Program-made: the position numbers and the translations under genes
Source of the DNA: Candidatus Aminicenantota bacterium
Lineage (GTDB): Bacteria; Acidobacteriota; Aminicenantia; Aminicenantales; Aminicenantaceae
Reading direction: 5' to 3'
Length of the DNA stretch: 64,000 bases
Assembly (NCBI GenBank): GCA_020344415.1
Contig: CP070825.1
Span: 1,727,759-1,791,758, forward strand
Notes under the pieces: model-generated
What the model was told of the DNA's origin: nothing
What the model saw: only the letters and a program-made list of their open reading frames with translations
Database searches by the model: none
Shown here: positions 44,632 through 52,559 of the stretch, piece after piece
How the letters are laid out: every line of letters starts with the position of its first letter
How positions within the stretch are numbered: position 1 is the stretch's first letter

Positions 44632-44647
44632 TGGCACATTTGTTGCT
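44632..44647 (+). promoter_or_regulatory. Consensus sigma-54 (-24/-12) promoter
   Basis: TGGCAC (44632-44637), N5, TTGCT (44643-44647), an exact match to the RpoN consensus TGGCAC-N5-TTGC(A/T) with the GG and GC doublets 12 bp apart. Expected start near 44658, 26 nt before the ATG at 44684. The last gene of the same operon encodes a sigma-54 activator. Confidence 0.8.
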
Positions 44648-44683
44648 CTTAATATGGTCTTAATCAATTTAAAGGAGGTTAAG

Positions 44684-45115
44684 ATGATTAAGAAAAAAGC
44701 AGTTGCTTTAATGGGATTCATGTTGATCCTAGGCTTAGGTCTTATCTTCGCTACAGAAAACCCTCAAGCACAAACTCGAAATGTTAATCAAAATAGAATT
44801 GCACAGAAATTCAAAGCTCGTATAATGTTCATGGACCAGAACGGAGACGGCATCTGTGATTCTTTCCGCGACCATGATAACGACGGAATACCCAACTGTC
44901 AGGATCCTGATTGGTCCAGACCCCAGGATGGCACTGGATACAAGAACAAGAACGGAAATAATTCTTCATCGAATATGTTCAAAAACAGAAAGGGCTCTCA
45001 AGGCGGAAATGCATGGAACAAGCAGTCGTTCAGACAGAACAAAGCGAATTTTGGCGGCGGAATTTGTGACCGTACAGGGCCCAAAGGAAATGCCTTCAAA
45101 CGCGGTCGAGGGTAA
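44684..45115 (+). CDS. Small exported protein with calcium-loop-like repeats
   Basis: A 143-residue protein with a signal peptide (about 1-30). Residues 51-59 DQNGDGICD and 63-76 DHDNDGIPNCQDPD resemble thrombospondin type 3 or EF-hand-like calcium loops. A low-complexity Asn/Gly/Lys/Ser region follows, ending with GGICDRTGPKG (125-135) and a basic tail. The paired GICD motifs and three cysteines suggest metal binding or a disulfide. The ATG at 44684 follows AAAGGAGGTTAAG, an excellent ribosome-binding site; the upstream in-frame ATG (44654) lies before or at the transcript start. First gene of the sigma-54 operon and, given hairpins after it, probably its most abundant product. Function unknown. 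Confidence 0.8.
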   Translation: MIKKKAVALMGFMLILGLGLIFATENPQAQTRNVNQNRIAQKFKARIMFMDQNGDGICDSFRDHDNDGIPNCQDPDWSRPQDGTGYKNKNGNNSSSNMFKNRKGSQGGNAWNKQSFRQNKANFGGGICDRTGPKGNAFKRGRG

Positions 45116-45121
45116 TTTCTT

Positions 45122-45183
45122 GAGGAGAGGGAAACCTCTCCTCTTTCAAAGAGCGAAAAGGAGCATGTCCTTTTTCGCTCTTT
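45122..45183 (+). terminator. Tandem strong hairpins after the first gene of the operon
   Basis: Hairpin 1: GAGGAGAGG-GAAA-CCTCTCCTC (45122-45143), a 9-bp stem with a GNRA loop, then TTTC. Hairpin 2: AAAGAGCGAAAAGGA (45148-45162) and TCCTTTTTCGCTCTTT (45168-45183). Both lie between the stop at 45115 and the ribosome-binding site at about 45186, so they probably cause partial termination or protect the upstream mRNA. Confidence 0.7.
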
Positions 45184-45196
45184 CAAGGAGGAGAAA

Positions 45197-46366
45197 ATGA
45201 AAAAATTCATATTATATACAATTTTTATGTTGTTTCTGGGTTCGAGCTTAACGGCTGATTCCTTCTCTCTATCTTTCTTCCAGAATATGACAAACAACCT
45301 TTTTCAGAACAGATATGCTGAGCCGGATCAAGTTACTTCATTGAGCTTTTATGTCGATAAAAATCTCTCGAGGCTCTCACTGTTTAGTCAGGGAAATTAT
45401 TCGTATCTTTTTGAGAACCCTAATCTCACTTATTATATCCATGACATTGGCTTGGACTATCTTCACCCCATCAACGAGAAGACTGCCCTTTATTTTTCTC
45501 TTGCGGGCCGAGGGGCTTTCTATCGATCAGATTACAGTGATTTCAATTATTACTCTTTCGGTTTCTTCAGCGCTCTCAAGACTTATCTCAGCCAGACATC
45601 GATTTTTAAGTTAAACTATTCCCTGGAATACAAAAATTATAAATATTCCCCTTTCGATTCCATAACTCATTCCTTATTCGCTTCTCTGGATAAGTATTTC
45701 CAGACAAAGACCACGCTTAAGGCAGAGATGACCTGGGGATACAAATTCTTCTTGCATCCTTATCTTACTCAGGAAATCATTCAGCCCGATGAAAGTCAAT
45801 TCTCCTATGGTGGAAAAGGAAAAGGCAAACAATATGGCTGGAGACAATACCAATCTATCACTCAAATCAAGAGTGAGGGAGAAGGGATTCAAGTTTTTTC
45901 TCTCACGGGATTGATCGCGCAAGGACTGGGGAACAAAGTGGGACTCAGATTCTCCGGCATGAAACAAATGACCCTATCTGGAAAGAATCCTTTCACATTT
46001 ATCGAAGAATATTACACGGTCGAAAATCCTTCCTACGACGGATTTTCCTGGGCCGGCTACGAGCTCGGCACTCTATTGACCTTAATGCTGCCCTGGAACA
46101 TCCAACTCAAAATGGGGTATACTATGGCCAATAAAGAGTTCCCTGGGATTGAGAGCATGAGTCTCGATGGAAATTCTTTAGATATAACAAGAAAGGATGA
46201 AAGAAAACAATTTGAAGTGGGAGCAGAAAAGAATTTCCCCAGGTTCTCTCTATTTTTATCTTATCTTTATATAAACAACCATTCAAGCGATCCCTTTTTT
46301 GAATGGAAAGGGCACTTCTTTTCAGCAGGGATTGAATGGAATATCAACTATGGAGAACGGAAATGA
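45197..46366 (+). CDS. Probable outer-membrane beta-barrel protein
   Basis: A 389-residue exported protein (signal peptide about 1-20). The whole sequence alternates aromatic/hydrophobic and polar residues in 8-12-residue strands (e.g. TSLSFYVDKNLSRLSLFSQG, TALYFSLAGRGAFYR), the pattern of a 14-18-strand barrel. The ending FSAGIEWNINYGERK is less typical than a terminal aromatic. No family recognised. Ribosome-binding site CAAGGAGGAG. It overlaps the next gene by ATGA. As part of a signalling operon it may be a porin or the surface partner of the small calcium-loop protein. Confidence 0.75.
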   Translation: MKKFILYTIFMLFLGSSLTADSFSLSFFQNMTNNLFQNRYAEPDQVTSLSFYVDKNLSRLSLFSQGNYSYLFENPNLTYYIHDIGLDYLHPINEKTALYFSLAGRGAFYRSDYSDFNYYSFGFFSALKTYLSQTSIFKLNYSLEYKNYKYSPFDSITHSLFASLDKYFQTKTTLKAEMTWGYKFFLHPYLTQEIIQPDESQFSYGGKGKGKQYGWRQYQSITQIKSEGEGIQVFSLTGLIAQGLGNKVGLRFSGMKQMTLSGKNPFTFIEEYYTVENPSYDGFSWAGYELGTLLTLMLPWNIQLKMGYTMANKEFPGIESMSLDGNSLDITRKDERKQFEVGAEKNFPRFSLFLSYLYINNHSSDPFFEWKGHFFSAGIEWNINYGERK

Positions 46367-46800
46367 GGCGACAAGAAAAACTTTCCATTTTCTTTATCTG
46401 GATAATATTCGCGAGCCTTTCTTTTGGTCAGGAACCTCAACATTTTTACAACGTTGATAAAGAAATAAAAGTAGAAGGGAAGATCCAAAAAATAACCATG
46501 GAGCCCCGCTATAAAAACACCTCTCCATTTTTAATCATCATGCTTGAGAAAAAAGACACGCGCGAGATATATAAAGTAGAAGTCAGCCCTGTATGGTTCT
46601 TTGATCATGATTTTCATAAAGGCGAAAATTTGATGGTTATTGGTTCTCTCTACTCAACTAAAGAAAAAACCCAGAGCATTATTGCCCGCGCGATACGATC
46701 CAGGGGAGAAACCCTTATCCTCCGGGATAAACAAGGCTTCCCGAACTGGAGGGGAGGACCGATGAAAAAAAAGGGAAGAAGAAAAGGTAAGAGATTTTGA
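46363..46800 (+). CDS. Small exported OB-fold-like protein
   Basis: A 145-residue protein with a signal peptide (about 1-24, LSIFFIWIIFASLSFG). The core KEIKVEGKIQKITMEPRY, FLIIMLEKK, YKVEVSP, KGENLMVIGSLYS and IIARAIRSRGETLILRDKQGFPNWRG looks like a five-strand OB fold; the LRDKQGFPNWRG ending recurs in small exported OB proteins of Deltaproteobacteria. A basic tail follows. ATG 46363 overlaps the upstream stop by ATGA; the longer in-frame start lies inside the barrel gene. Ligand unknown. Confidence 0.7.
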   Translation: MRRQEKLSIFFIWIIFASLSFGQEPQHFYNVDKEIKVEGKIQKITMEPRYKNTSPFLIIMLEKKDTREIYKVEVSPVWFFDHDFHKGENLMVIGSLYSTKEKTQSIIARAIRSRGETLILRDKQGFPNWRGGPMKKKGRRKGKRF

Positions 46801-48038
46801 GAAAAAAGAATTACCTCTTATTTTTTTACCTTCCTTTACTAGGGATAGTCATAATCTTTTTCGTCCTTTCAAATCTCAACCAGAATTATATCAGGAAAAA
46901 AGTAGAACATTTGGTCAAAGAGCAGCTCCAAGCCACGGCTGAGATTTTAAAGGTCAATATATCCCATCTTCTAAAAGAGGATAACCCTGCAAATGAAATA
47001 CTTGGACGCTACTCCCAGGAAGAAAACATCTATTATATGGCTATGATAGATGAGAATAAGGAAATTCTTGGCTGGAGCTCCCGTTTTGAAGGATACCTCC
47101 CTCTCTCTCTTGAAAAGATAGAGAAAGAAACCTCATGGATCATTGACTCACCCGCAGGGAAAATATTCAACCTCTTCTCTTCCTTTTCACCCGGTGGCGA
47201 AAAAACTTACTACCTATATCTTGGATACTCTTTGAAAGATTTAGGTGCGATGATAGCTCATTCCAGGCGGAGTTTTTTCATAATCTTTGGATTCATCTTC
47301 GTGATCGGGGCTATCTTTTTTATAGGCCTCTACCAGCTTCAAACCCATTATCTCGAGAAAAAGAGAGAAGCAGAGGAGGAAAAAAAAGAGAAAGAGCGAT
47401 ACCGAGAGATTTCCGCATTCACATCTGGTGTGGCCCACGAAATAAAAAATCCATTAAACAGCCTTTCTCTTCTATTTGAGCTTTTTCAAAAAAGAGTGCC
47501 TCAAGAGTATCAAGAAGATGTTTCTCTCGGCAAAAAGGAAATCCAGAAGGTTACAAGAATCATTAATCAGTTTACGGATTCTCTAAGACCTCTAAAACTC
47601 AACAAAGAAAAGTTTCTCCTGAAAGATTTGATTTTAGACGTTCGCGACTCACTCATCAAAGAAGTCAGCAAGACAGGAGTTGAAATAGATTATTCTCAGA
47701 ACGTCCCAGTTGCTTTAAATGCAGACAAGGTATTAATGAGCCAATCGTTCTTGAATCTTTTCAAAAATTCGCTTGAAGCGACTGATAGAGGCAAAATTCT
47801 GATTCAGGCAAAACAATACAGAAAAAAAGTTTTCATTACGGTAAAAGATACAGGAAAAGGGATAGCCGAGGAAGATAAGGAGCATATTTTTGAACCGTTC
47901 TTCTCCAAAAAAAAGAAAGGCATAGGAATAGGGCTCTATCTTACGAAAAAGACAATCGAAGCACATGAGGGAAAGATAGAAGTCCAGAGTGAGATCGAGC
48001 AAGGAACCACTTTTTTCATCCAAATGCCCGGGGGATAA
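46797..48038 (+). CDS. Membrane histidine kinase (NtrB/ZraS-like)
   Basis: A 413-residue sensor kinase starting with TTG in a TTGA overlap with the upstream stop. Two membrane helices (about 7-25 and 160-180) bracket a periplasmic sensor of about 130 residues (PAS/Cache-like: YYMAMIDENKEILGWSS). A short Glu/Lys coiled segment leads to HisKA with H214 in GVAHEIKNPLNSL, then a HATPase domain with N box NLFKNSLEA, KDTGKGIAEED and GIGIGLYLTKK. The HEIKNP-type H box is usual for kinases paired with NtrC-type regulators. Its regulator follows 1 bp later. Confidence 0.93.
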   Translation: MRKKNYLLFFYLPLLGIVIIFFVLSNLNQNYIRKKVEHLVKEQLQATAEILKVNISHLLKEDNPANEILGRYSQEENIYYMAMIDENKEILGWSSRFEGYLPLSLEKIEKETSWIIDSPAGKIFNLFSSFSPGGEKTYYLYLGYSLKDLGAMIAHSRRSFFIIFGFIFVIGAIFFIGLYQLQTHYLEKKREAEEEKKEKERYREISAFTSGVAHEIKNPLNSLSLLFELFQKRVPQEYQEDVSLGKKEIQKVTRIINQFTDSLRPLKLNKEKFLLKDLILDVRDSLIKEVSKTGVEIDYSQNVPVALNADKVLMSQSFLNLFKNSLEATDRGKILIQAKQYRKKVFITVKDTGKGIAEEDKEHIFEPFFSKKKKGIGIGLYLTKKTIEAHEGKIEVQSEIEQGTTFFIQMPGG

Positions 48039-48039
48039 T

Positions 48040-49401
48040 ATGAACAAGGCGAATCTTTTAATAGTGGAAGATGACCCTCTGCAGAGAAGATTGATCAAGG
48101 AAAATCTTGAACGTGAGGATTACGCAGTTTTTGAAGCAGCTTCTGGGAAAGAAGCTATCAGCATAATCGCCGAACATGCTATAGACATTGCAATTATCGA
48201 TTACAAGCTCGATGGTGAGACCGGAATTGCGGTTATTCAAAAAATATTAGAACAGAATCCTCTAATTACTCCAATAATAGTAACGGCTTTTGGCAATATT
48301 GAGAATGCTGTCGAGGCCTTGAAAGAGGGAGCTTATGATTATATCGTCAAACCCATTGATTTTAAAAAATTTCTTCTAGTGCTAGAAAGGGCCTTGGAAA
48401 GACAGAAATTGAAAAATGAGGTTTCCCTTCTTCAAAGCTCTCTTGAAGAGAGATTCAGTTCTAAAAACTTCGTGTTTTCATCCTCAGAGATGAATGAAGT
48501 GGCGCTTCTCGCCTCAAAGGCTTCTAAGAGCGATGCAACTGTCCTTATTACAGGCGAGACAGGAACTGGAAAGGATTTTGTGGCAAAGACCATTCATTTT
48601 TCATCAAGGAGAAAAAAAGGGCCCTATTTGGCTGTCAATATTCCATCCTTTCCAGAGACGCTAATCGAGAGTGAGCTATTCGGGGCAGAAAAAGGATCTT
48701 ATACGGGTGCCCATGAAAGGAAAATCGGAAAATTCGAAGCTGCCTCAGGAGGAACGCTCTTTCTGGATGAAATAGGAGATCTTCCTCTCCAATTTCAAGT
48801 CAAGCTGCTCCGCTTTCTCCAAGATAGAGAGTTTTATCGTTTGGGCTCATCCCGTCCATTGAAATCAGATGTAAGGATTATCGCAGCTACAAACAAGGAC
48901 TTGGAAAAACTAATGAAAGAAGAAAATTTCAGGTCAGACCTCTATTACAGGCTGGATGTTATCCACATCAATGTCCCCCCTCTTAGGAAAAGAAAACAAG
49001 ATATTCCTCCTCTTGTTGATCATTTTATTCGGAAATACAGCGAGAAGGAGGGGAAAAAAATCGAAGGGATTTCGGCTGAAGCCATGAACTCTCTCCTTCA
49101 TTATTCCTTCCAAGGGAATATCAGAGAGCTGGAAAATGTTGTGGAAAGAGCAGTTGTTTTTTGCGAAGGGAGCCATATAACATCTGCTGAACTACCGCTT
49201 TTCCTGAAAGATGAAAAAGAGGAGGATTTGAAGCCAGAAGGCCTATCTCTATCAGACAAAGTGAAGAATATCGAGATCAGAGAAATAAAGAAGGCACTTC
49301 TAGAAAATAAGGGAATTAAAAGCAAAGCTGCCAGGGCTCTCGGAATTACAGAGAGAATTCTGAGCTACAAAATGAAAAATTACAATCTTTCTTCTGATTA
49401 G
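48040..49401 (+). CDS. NtrC-family sigma-54-dependent response regulator
   Basis: A 453-residue activator: receiver domain (1-120, phosphorylation site D54 in IIDYKLDG), AAA+ domain with Walker A GETGTGKD (172-179), the sigma-54 contact loop GSYTGA (219-224; consensus GAFTGA), Walker B GGTLFLDEIGDLP, and a C-terminal Fis-type helix-turn-helix (IKSKAARALGITERILSYK). The phenylalanine to tyrosine change in the loop occurs in some active members. ATG 48040 is used because the upstream frame lies inside the kinase gene. Last gene of the sigma-54 operon, so it probably activates its own promoter at 44632. Confidence 0.94.
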   Translation: MNKANLLIVEDDPLQRRLIKENLEREDYAVFEAASGKEAISIIAEHAIDIAIIDYKLDGETGIAVIQKILEQNPLITPIIVTAFGNIENAVEALKEGAYDYIVKPIDFKKFLLVLERALERQKLKNEVSLLQSSLEERFSSKNFVFSSSEMNEVALLASKASKSDATVLITGETGTGKDFVAKTIHFSSRRKKGPYLAVNIPSFPETLIESELFGAEKGSYTGAHERKIGKFEAASGGTLFLDEIGDLPLQFQVKLLRFLQDREFYRLGSSRPLKSDVRIIAATNKDLEKLMKEENFRSDLYYRLDVIHINVPPLRKRKQDIPPLVDHFIRKYSEKEGKKIEGISAEAMNSLLHYSFQGNIRELENVVERAVVFCEGSHITSAELPLFLKDEKEEDLKPEGLSLSDKVKNIEIREIKKALLENKGIKSKAARALGITERILSYKMKNYNLSSD

Positions 49402-49422
49402 AAAACTCAAAATTTACATATT

Positions 49423-51363
49423 TCATTTTATTACTATATTTTTCAACCAATCCAAAATTTCATCCCATTTGTCATACCCGCCATGAGCGGCTCCTTTTAC
49501 TTCTATATAATTATGTTCAATACCCAGCTCATTCAACCTTTCAACTACTCTCCTGGTGTTTTTAACCGGAACAGCATTATCCATATCTCCATGGACGATA
49601 AAAACGTTTAATCTTACGCCCCTATCCAGGAGATCAATAATCTTAAACCCTTTCAAGTGAAGTGGAGCCGTCACTGCTCCTGACCTGATTATTACCGCTT
49701 TAAACAAATCTGGATATTGAAGCCCCAGACGCCAGGCTCCATATCCTCCCATGGAAAATCCATCAAGGATAATATTTTTCTCATCAATGCTGTACAGCTT
49801 TTTCAAATGATTAATACACTCTATAACATCCTTACCCGAGTCACCCAAATACCAATCGGAAAGCCCTCTGGCTTTTGGAGACAGGATGATGCATTTTAGC
49901 TTATTTTGTAAAACTCTTGTGACATATTGTATGGTTCTTTTTTCATCTACTACGCTGCCGTGTAATGAAACAAAAAGCGGGATTGGAACATCTTTCTTGT
50001 AACTTTCGGGCACGAAAACAGAATAAGGCTGGAGCGTGTTATCTATTTCTGACCGATGGGCGAGTCTTGCAATTTTCCCCGGGGGAAAGAGAACCGCCAT
50101 TCCCCTGCTGATATCTCTGAATAAACTATTTGTCTCCTGATACAATTGAGCCAACGAATCAACATCTGAAAAAGGAGGCGAATCTTCCATGAATTGCTTG
50201 ATCCATTCCAACCTTATTTCCAGAATGGGGATACTCTCCCTGAAAATAATATCACTTGTGAAAAGCTCCTTGTCTTTTGTTTCATTCAATCTTGAATGGA
50301 GGTTCTCAAATTCATTCTTGTTTAAGACAAAATATTCCTTTTCCTCTTCATACCTCAGGGTGCCTTTTTCATCCACGATCTTTAGGTTCAGGTTGTATAA
50401 ACCAGATAAGTGATATTCATCTTCAATAACCAGCCTGAATGAATTTATCCCCTTTTCTAAGGCGATATTGTTTGAAGAGGAAACAATAAGGTCCCCTGAA
50501 CTAAGTTTATAGTAGATTTCCCAACCAAGTTGTTCAGATGGCGAATTGACCGCACAAGTTATTGCTTTTTCGCTGTCGTGATAGAAGTGTGTGGCACTCA
50601 GGCAGGTCTGGAACTCGGGGCTCTCTGGCAATTGGCTTATAAATTTAAATATGGCCCCCTTTCTCAGGTTTGTAGCTTCAGTGTCATAGTTCATATCAGG
50701 AAAAAGCTGAAATATTTCCCTCCTCTCCTGATCTCTGTCGACATAGATAAGGTTTATCCCCCACTGCTTTTGTATGAAAGGCTTGAAAGGAATAATGTAT
50801 TTCCAAGGAATAGCGATCTCATACGTTATTATCTTTTGAAGAGCATCTGGGATGATTTCTACTCTTACATCCTTTATTGAAGTTCCTGGAAAATAGACCC
50901 CATCTTGATTAACCAGAACCTTTGTATCCAGCTCACCCTGGCGGGAAAATCCAAAGGTATAAAATCGGTTACTCTGGCTTCCTTGGGAGGGGTCGATAAA
51001 AGTCAAATAAAATCCATCCCCATATCTCCAACTTCTGTCTGGAAACTCAAAGTAGTCATCGATAGCTTTTACTGCCGCATAAAAATTTTCTGAATCAAAT
51101 GTAAATTTGGCTGTCACAGTAGCATCAGATGAAGGATCAACTCGCTTCCCTCCTGGAGTAAAGTGGATAGGGAGACCTTTAACTATTCTCCATTCCTCAA
51201 GGCTCCCATCAATCCTGATCGTTGTATCTGTTTGGACGATTTCAAGTTCATCTGAATTTTGAAATGGCAGAGCTGTTAAATAGAAAAAAAACATAGAGAA
51301 TAGGATTAAAATAATTTGAAACTTTTTGATTCTCACAGTGAAGTTAAAATGATAATTATCCAT
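49423..51363 (-). CDS. Exported esterase with N-terminal CBM9/DOMON-like domain
   Basis: A 646-residue protein. After a hydrophobic leader (about 14-32) residues 40-260 match the carbohydrate-binding family 9-like sandwich (IRIDGSLEEW, YAAVKAIDDYFEFPD, YEIAIPWKYI), followed by a linker and an alpha/beta-hydrolase (about 430-646) of the PHB-depolymerase/feruloyl-esterase type: oxyanion HG (SLHGS), nucleophile S537 in GFSMGG, D595 in HGDMDNAVP and H627 in GAAHGG. Probably an esterase acting on acylated polysaccharides outside the cytoplasm. The start codon lies a few bases from a repeat end (51366-51390), and no good ribosome-binding site is seen. Convergent with the sigma-54 operon. Confidence 0.85.
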   Translation of the reverse strand: MDNYHFNFTVRIKKFQIILILFSMFFFYLTALPFQNSDELEIVQTDTTIRIDGSLEEWRIVKGLPIHFTPGGKRVDPSSDATVTAKFTFDSENFYAAVKAIDDYFEFPDRSWRYGDGFYLTFIDPSQGSQSNRFYTFGFSRQGELDTKVLVNQDGVYFPGTSIKDVRVEIIPDALQKIITYEIAIPWKYIIPFKPFIQKQWGINLIYVDRDQERREIFQLFPDMNYDTEATNLRKGAIFKFISQLPESPEFQTCLSATHFYHDSEKAITCAVNSPSEQLGWEIYYKLSSGDLIVSSSNNIALEKGINSFRLVIEDEYHLSGLYNLNLKIVDEKGTLRYEEEKEYFVLNKNEFENLHSRLNETKDKELFTSDIIFRESIPILEIRLEWIKQFMEDSPPFSDVDSLAQLYQETNSLFRDISRGMAVLFPPGKIARLAHRSEIDNTLQPYSVFVPESYKKDVPIPLFVSLHGSVVDEKRTIQYVTRVLQNKLKCIILSPKARGLSDWYLGDSGKDVIECINHLKKLYSIDEKNIILDGFSMGGYGAWRLGLQYPDLFKAVIIRSGAVTAPLHLKGFKIIDLLDRGVRLNVFIVHGDMDNAVPVKNTRRVVERLNELGIEHNYIEVKGAAHGGYDKWDEILDWLKNIVIK

Positions 51364-51365
51364 TG

Positions 51366-51390
51366 AAAAAAGTAGCCTGTCCCCCTTTTT
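51366..51390. repeat. Solo end of the dispersed repeat next to a start codon
   Basis: AAAAAGTAGCCTGTCCCCCTTTTT type sequence; its reverse complement matches the left end GGGGACAGGCTACTTTTT at 2439. It occupies the 32-bp gap between the ImmA gene stop and the esterase ATG. Confidence 0.6.
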
Positions 51391-51395
51391 TTATT

Positions 51396-52487
51396 TTAAA
51401 TCATGGATGCGATGTTCGTTTTTTTCTTGCCCAGGAGTGCACACAGCTTCTCGAGATTTATCTTTTTCTTCTTATAAGCTTCAAGTGCCAGGCTTTTGAA
51501 CCGATCTGAGCGAATGGGCATTCCTCTTTCTTTTTGCTGTCGTCCATTATCTTGATAATCCCCAAAAAGAGCATTTTCACGCACCTTAGGATCGAATCTC
51601 TGGAACTCTTCAAATTTGGCGCTTGAGACAAACTCTAAATTTTCTAGAGTCCGAAGCATTGAATGAATATCAACACCGAAATACCGTTTAAGGTAGAGAA
51701 CATCCCTATAGCTTAACTGACTCGAGCGGATATCTTTGCTTATGATTTCTTTCACTTTTCTCGGAGGCATCAGAAATCTTGAAGCGAAAGTCTGTGCAAA
51801 AATCTCACGGGGATGATAGAGGGTTATATATTCATCAATGAAAACATCTGGATTGTCGATGATAGGCCCTGTATTTCTATCTTTAAGGTAATGACAGTAT
51901 TCATGGGCAGCAGTGAAAACCTGCTTTCCAAAGGATTGAGCACAATTGACCGATATAAAAGCAGATTCGCTCACATCCAAAAAGATAAAAACTCCTGAAA
52001 TCTGCGATTTCTCTGAAAACGGCTGCCTTATAACGTGGCACCCGCTAAGGTCAAGAAGCGAAAAAACATCGCGGATCGGCTCCTCTCCTAGTCCTAGCCT
52101 TCTCCTTTCTTCATATGCCATTCTTTCGGCTGAAATATTCGAATAAAAAGGAGCCAGTTCAATCCGCTTCGATGTTATTTCTTCAAGCCACGTATACTCT
52201 TCGCAATATTTTTTGAATTTGTTCAACTCCTTTCTAGACTCTATCTCCACGCCTTCCCCCTTTAGAAGAAGATTAAATGCTGTTTCTTTTTCTTGAAGGA
52301 AGTATGAGACATCCTTTTTAAAATAACCGGCAACGGTCGTTAAGGTTTCAAGGCTAGGTTTTCTTTTTCCCAGCTCAAGGAGCGATATGAATTCACTTGA
52401 CAAATTCACTGCTTTGGCAAGTGCATCTTGAGTAATACCTAAGTCTTCTCTAGATTTTCTGAGTTTGGCTCCAAGGATATTTTGCAT
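51396..52487 (-). CDS. XRE-type regulator fused to ImmA/IrrE metallopeptidase
   Basis: A 363-residue protein with an N-terminal helix-turn-helix of the XRE/Cro family (about 5-60: LRKSREDLGITQDALAKAVNLS) and a gluzincin-like ImmA/IrrE peptidase domain (about 125-270) with HEYCH (HExxH) and the third ligand in the EIFAQTFASRFLMP segment. Such proteins (IrrE, ImmA, and antitoxin-like relatives) sense stress and cleave repressors. Residues after about 290 form a charged tail. No adjacent toxin or phage gene was seen. A palindromic operator overlaps its own promoter, which suggests autoregulation. Confidence 0.92.
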   Translation of the reverse strand: MQNILGAKLRKSREDLGITQDALAKAVNLSSEFISLLELGKRKPSLETLTTVAGYFKKDVSYFLQEKETAFNLLLKGEGVEIESRKELNKFKKYCEEYTWLEEITSKRIELAPFYSNISAERMAYEERRRLGLGEEPIRDVFSLLDLSGCHVIRQPFSEKSQISGVFIFLDVSESAFISVNCAQSFGKQVFTAAHEYCHYLKDRNTGPIIDNPDVFIDEYITLYHPREIFAQTFASRFLMPPRKVKEIISKDIRSSQLSYRDVLYLKRYFGVDIHSMLRTLENLEFVSSAKFEEFQRFDPKVRENALFGDYQDNGRQQKERGMPIRSDRFKSLALEAYKKKKINLEKLCALLGKKKTNIASMI

Positions 52488-52500
52488 TTTTCACCCCAAA

Positions 52501-52543
52501 TATAAGATTAGTCTTATATAACTCCCAGTCATAAAAAAGTCAA
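52501..52543 (-). promoter_or_regulatory. Promoter with overlapping operator for the XRE-ImmA gene
   Basis: Minus strand TTGACT (52538-52543), 17-bp spacer, TATATA (52515-52520). The palindrome TATAAGA-TTAG-TCTTATA (52501-52518) overlaps the -10 box and start site, the position expected for self-repression by the XRE domain. Start codon at 52487 behind GGGGTGA. Confidence 0.65.
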
Positions 52544-52559
52544 TATTAAGCGAAAAATA

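Noticed and set aside
51396-52487. Prophage or toxin-antitoxin remnant around the XRE-ImmA gene
   Set aside because: Neighbours are an esterase and an SDR enzyme; no integrase, phage structural gene or small toxin gene found.
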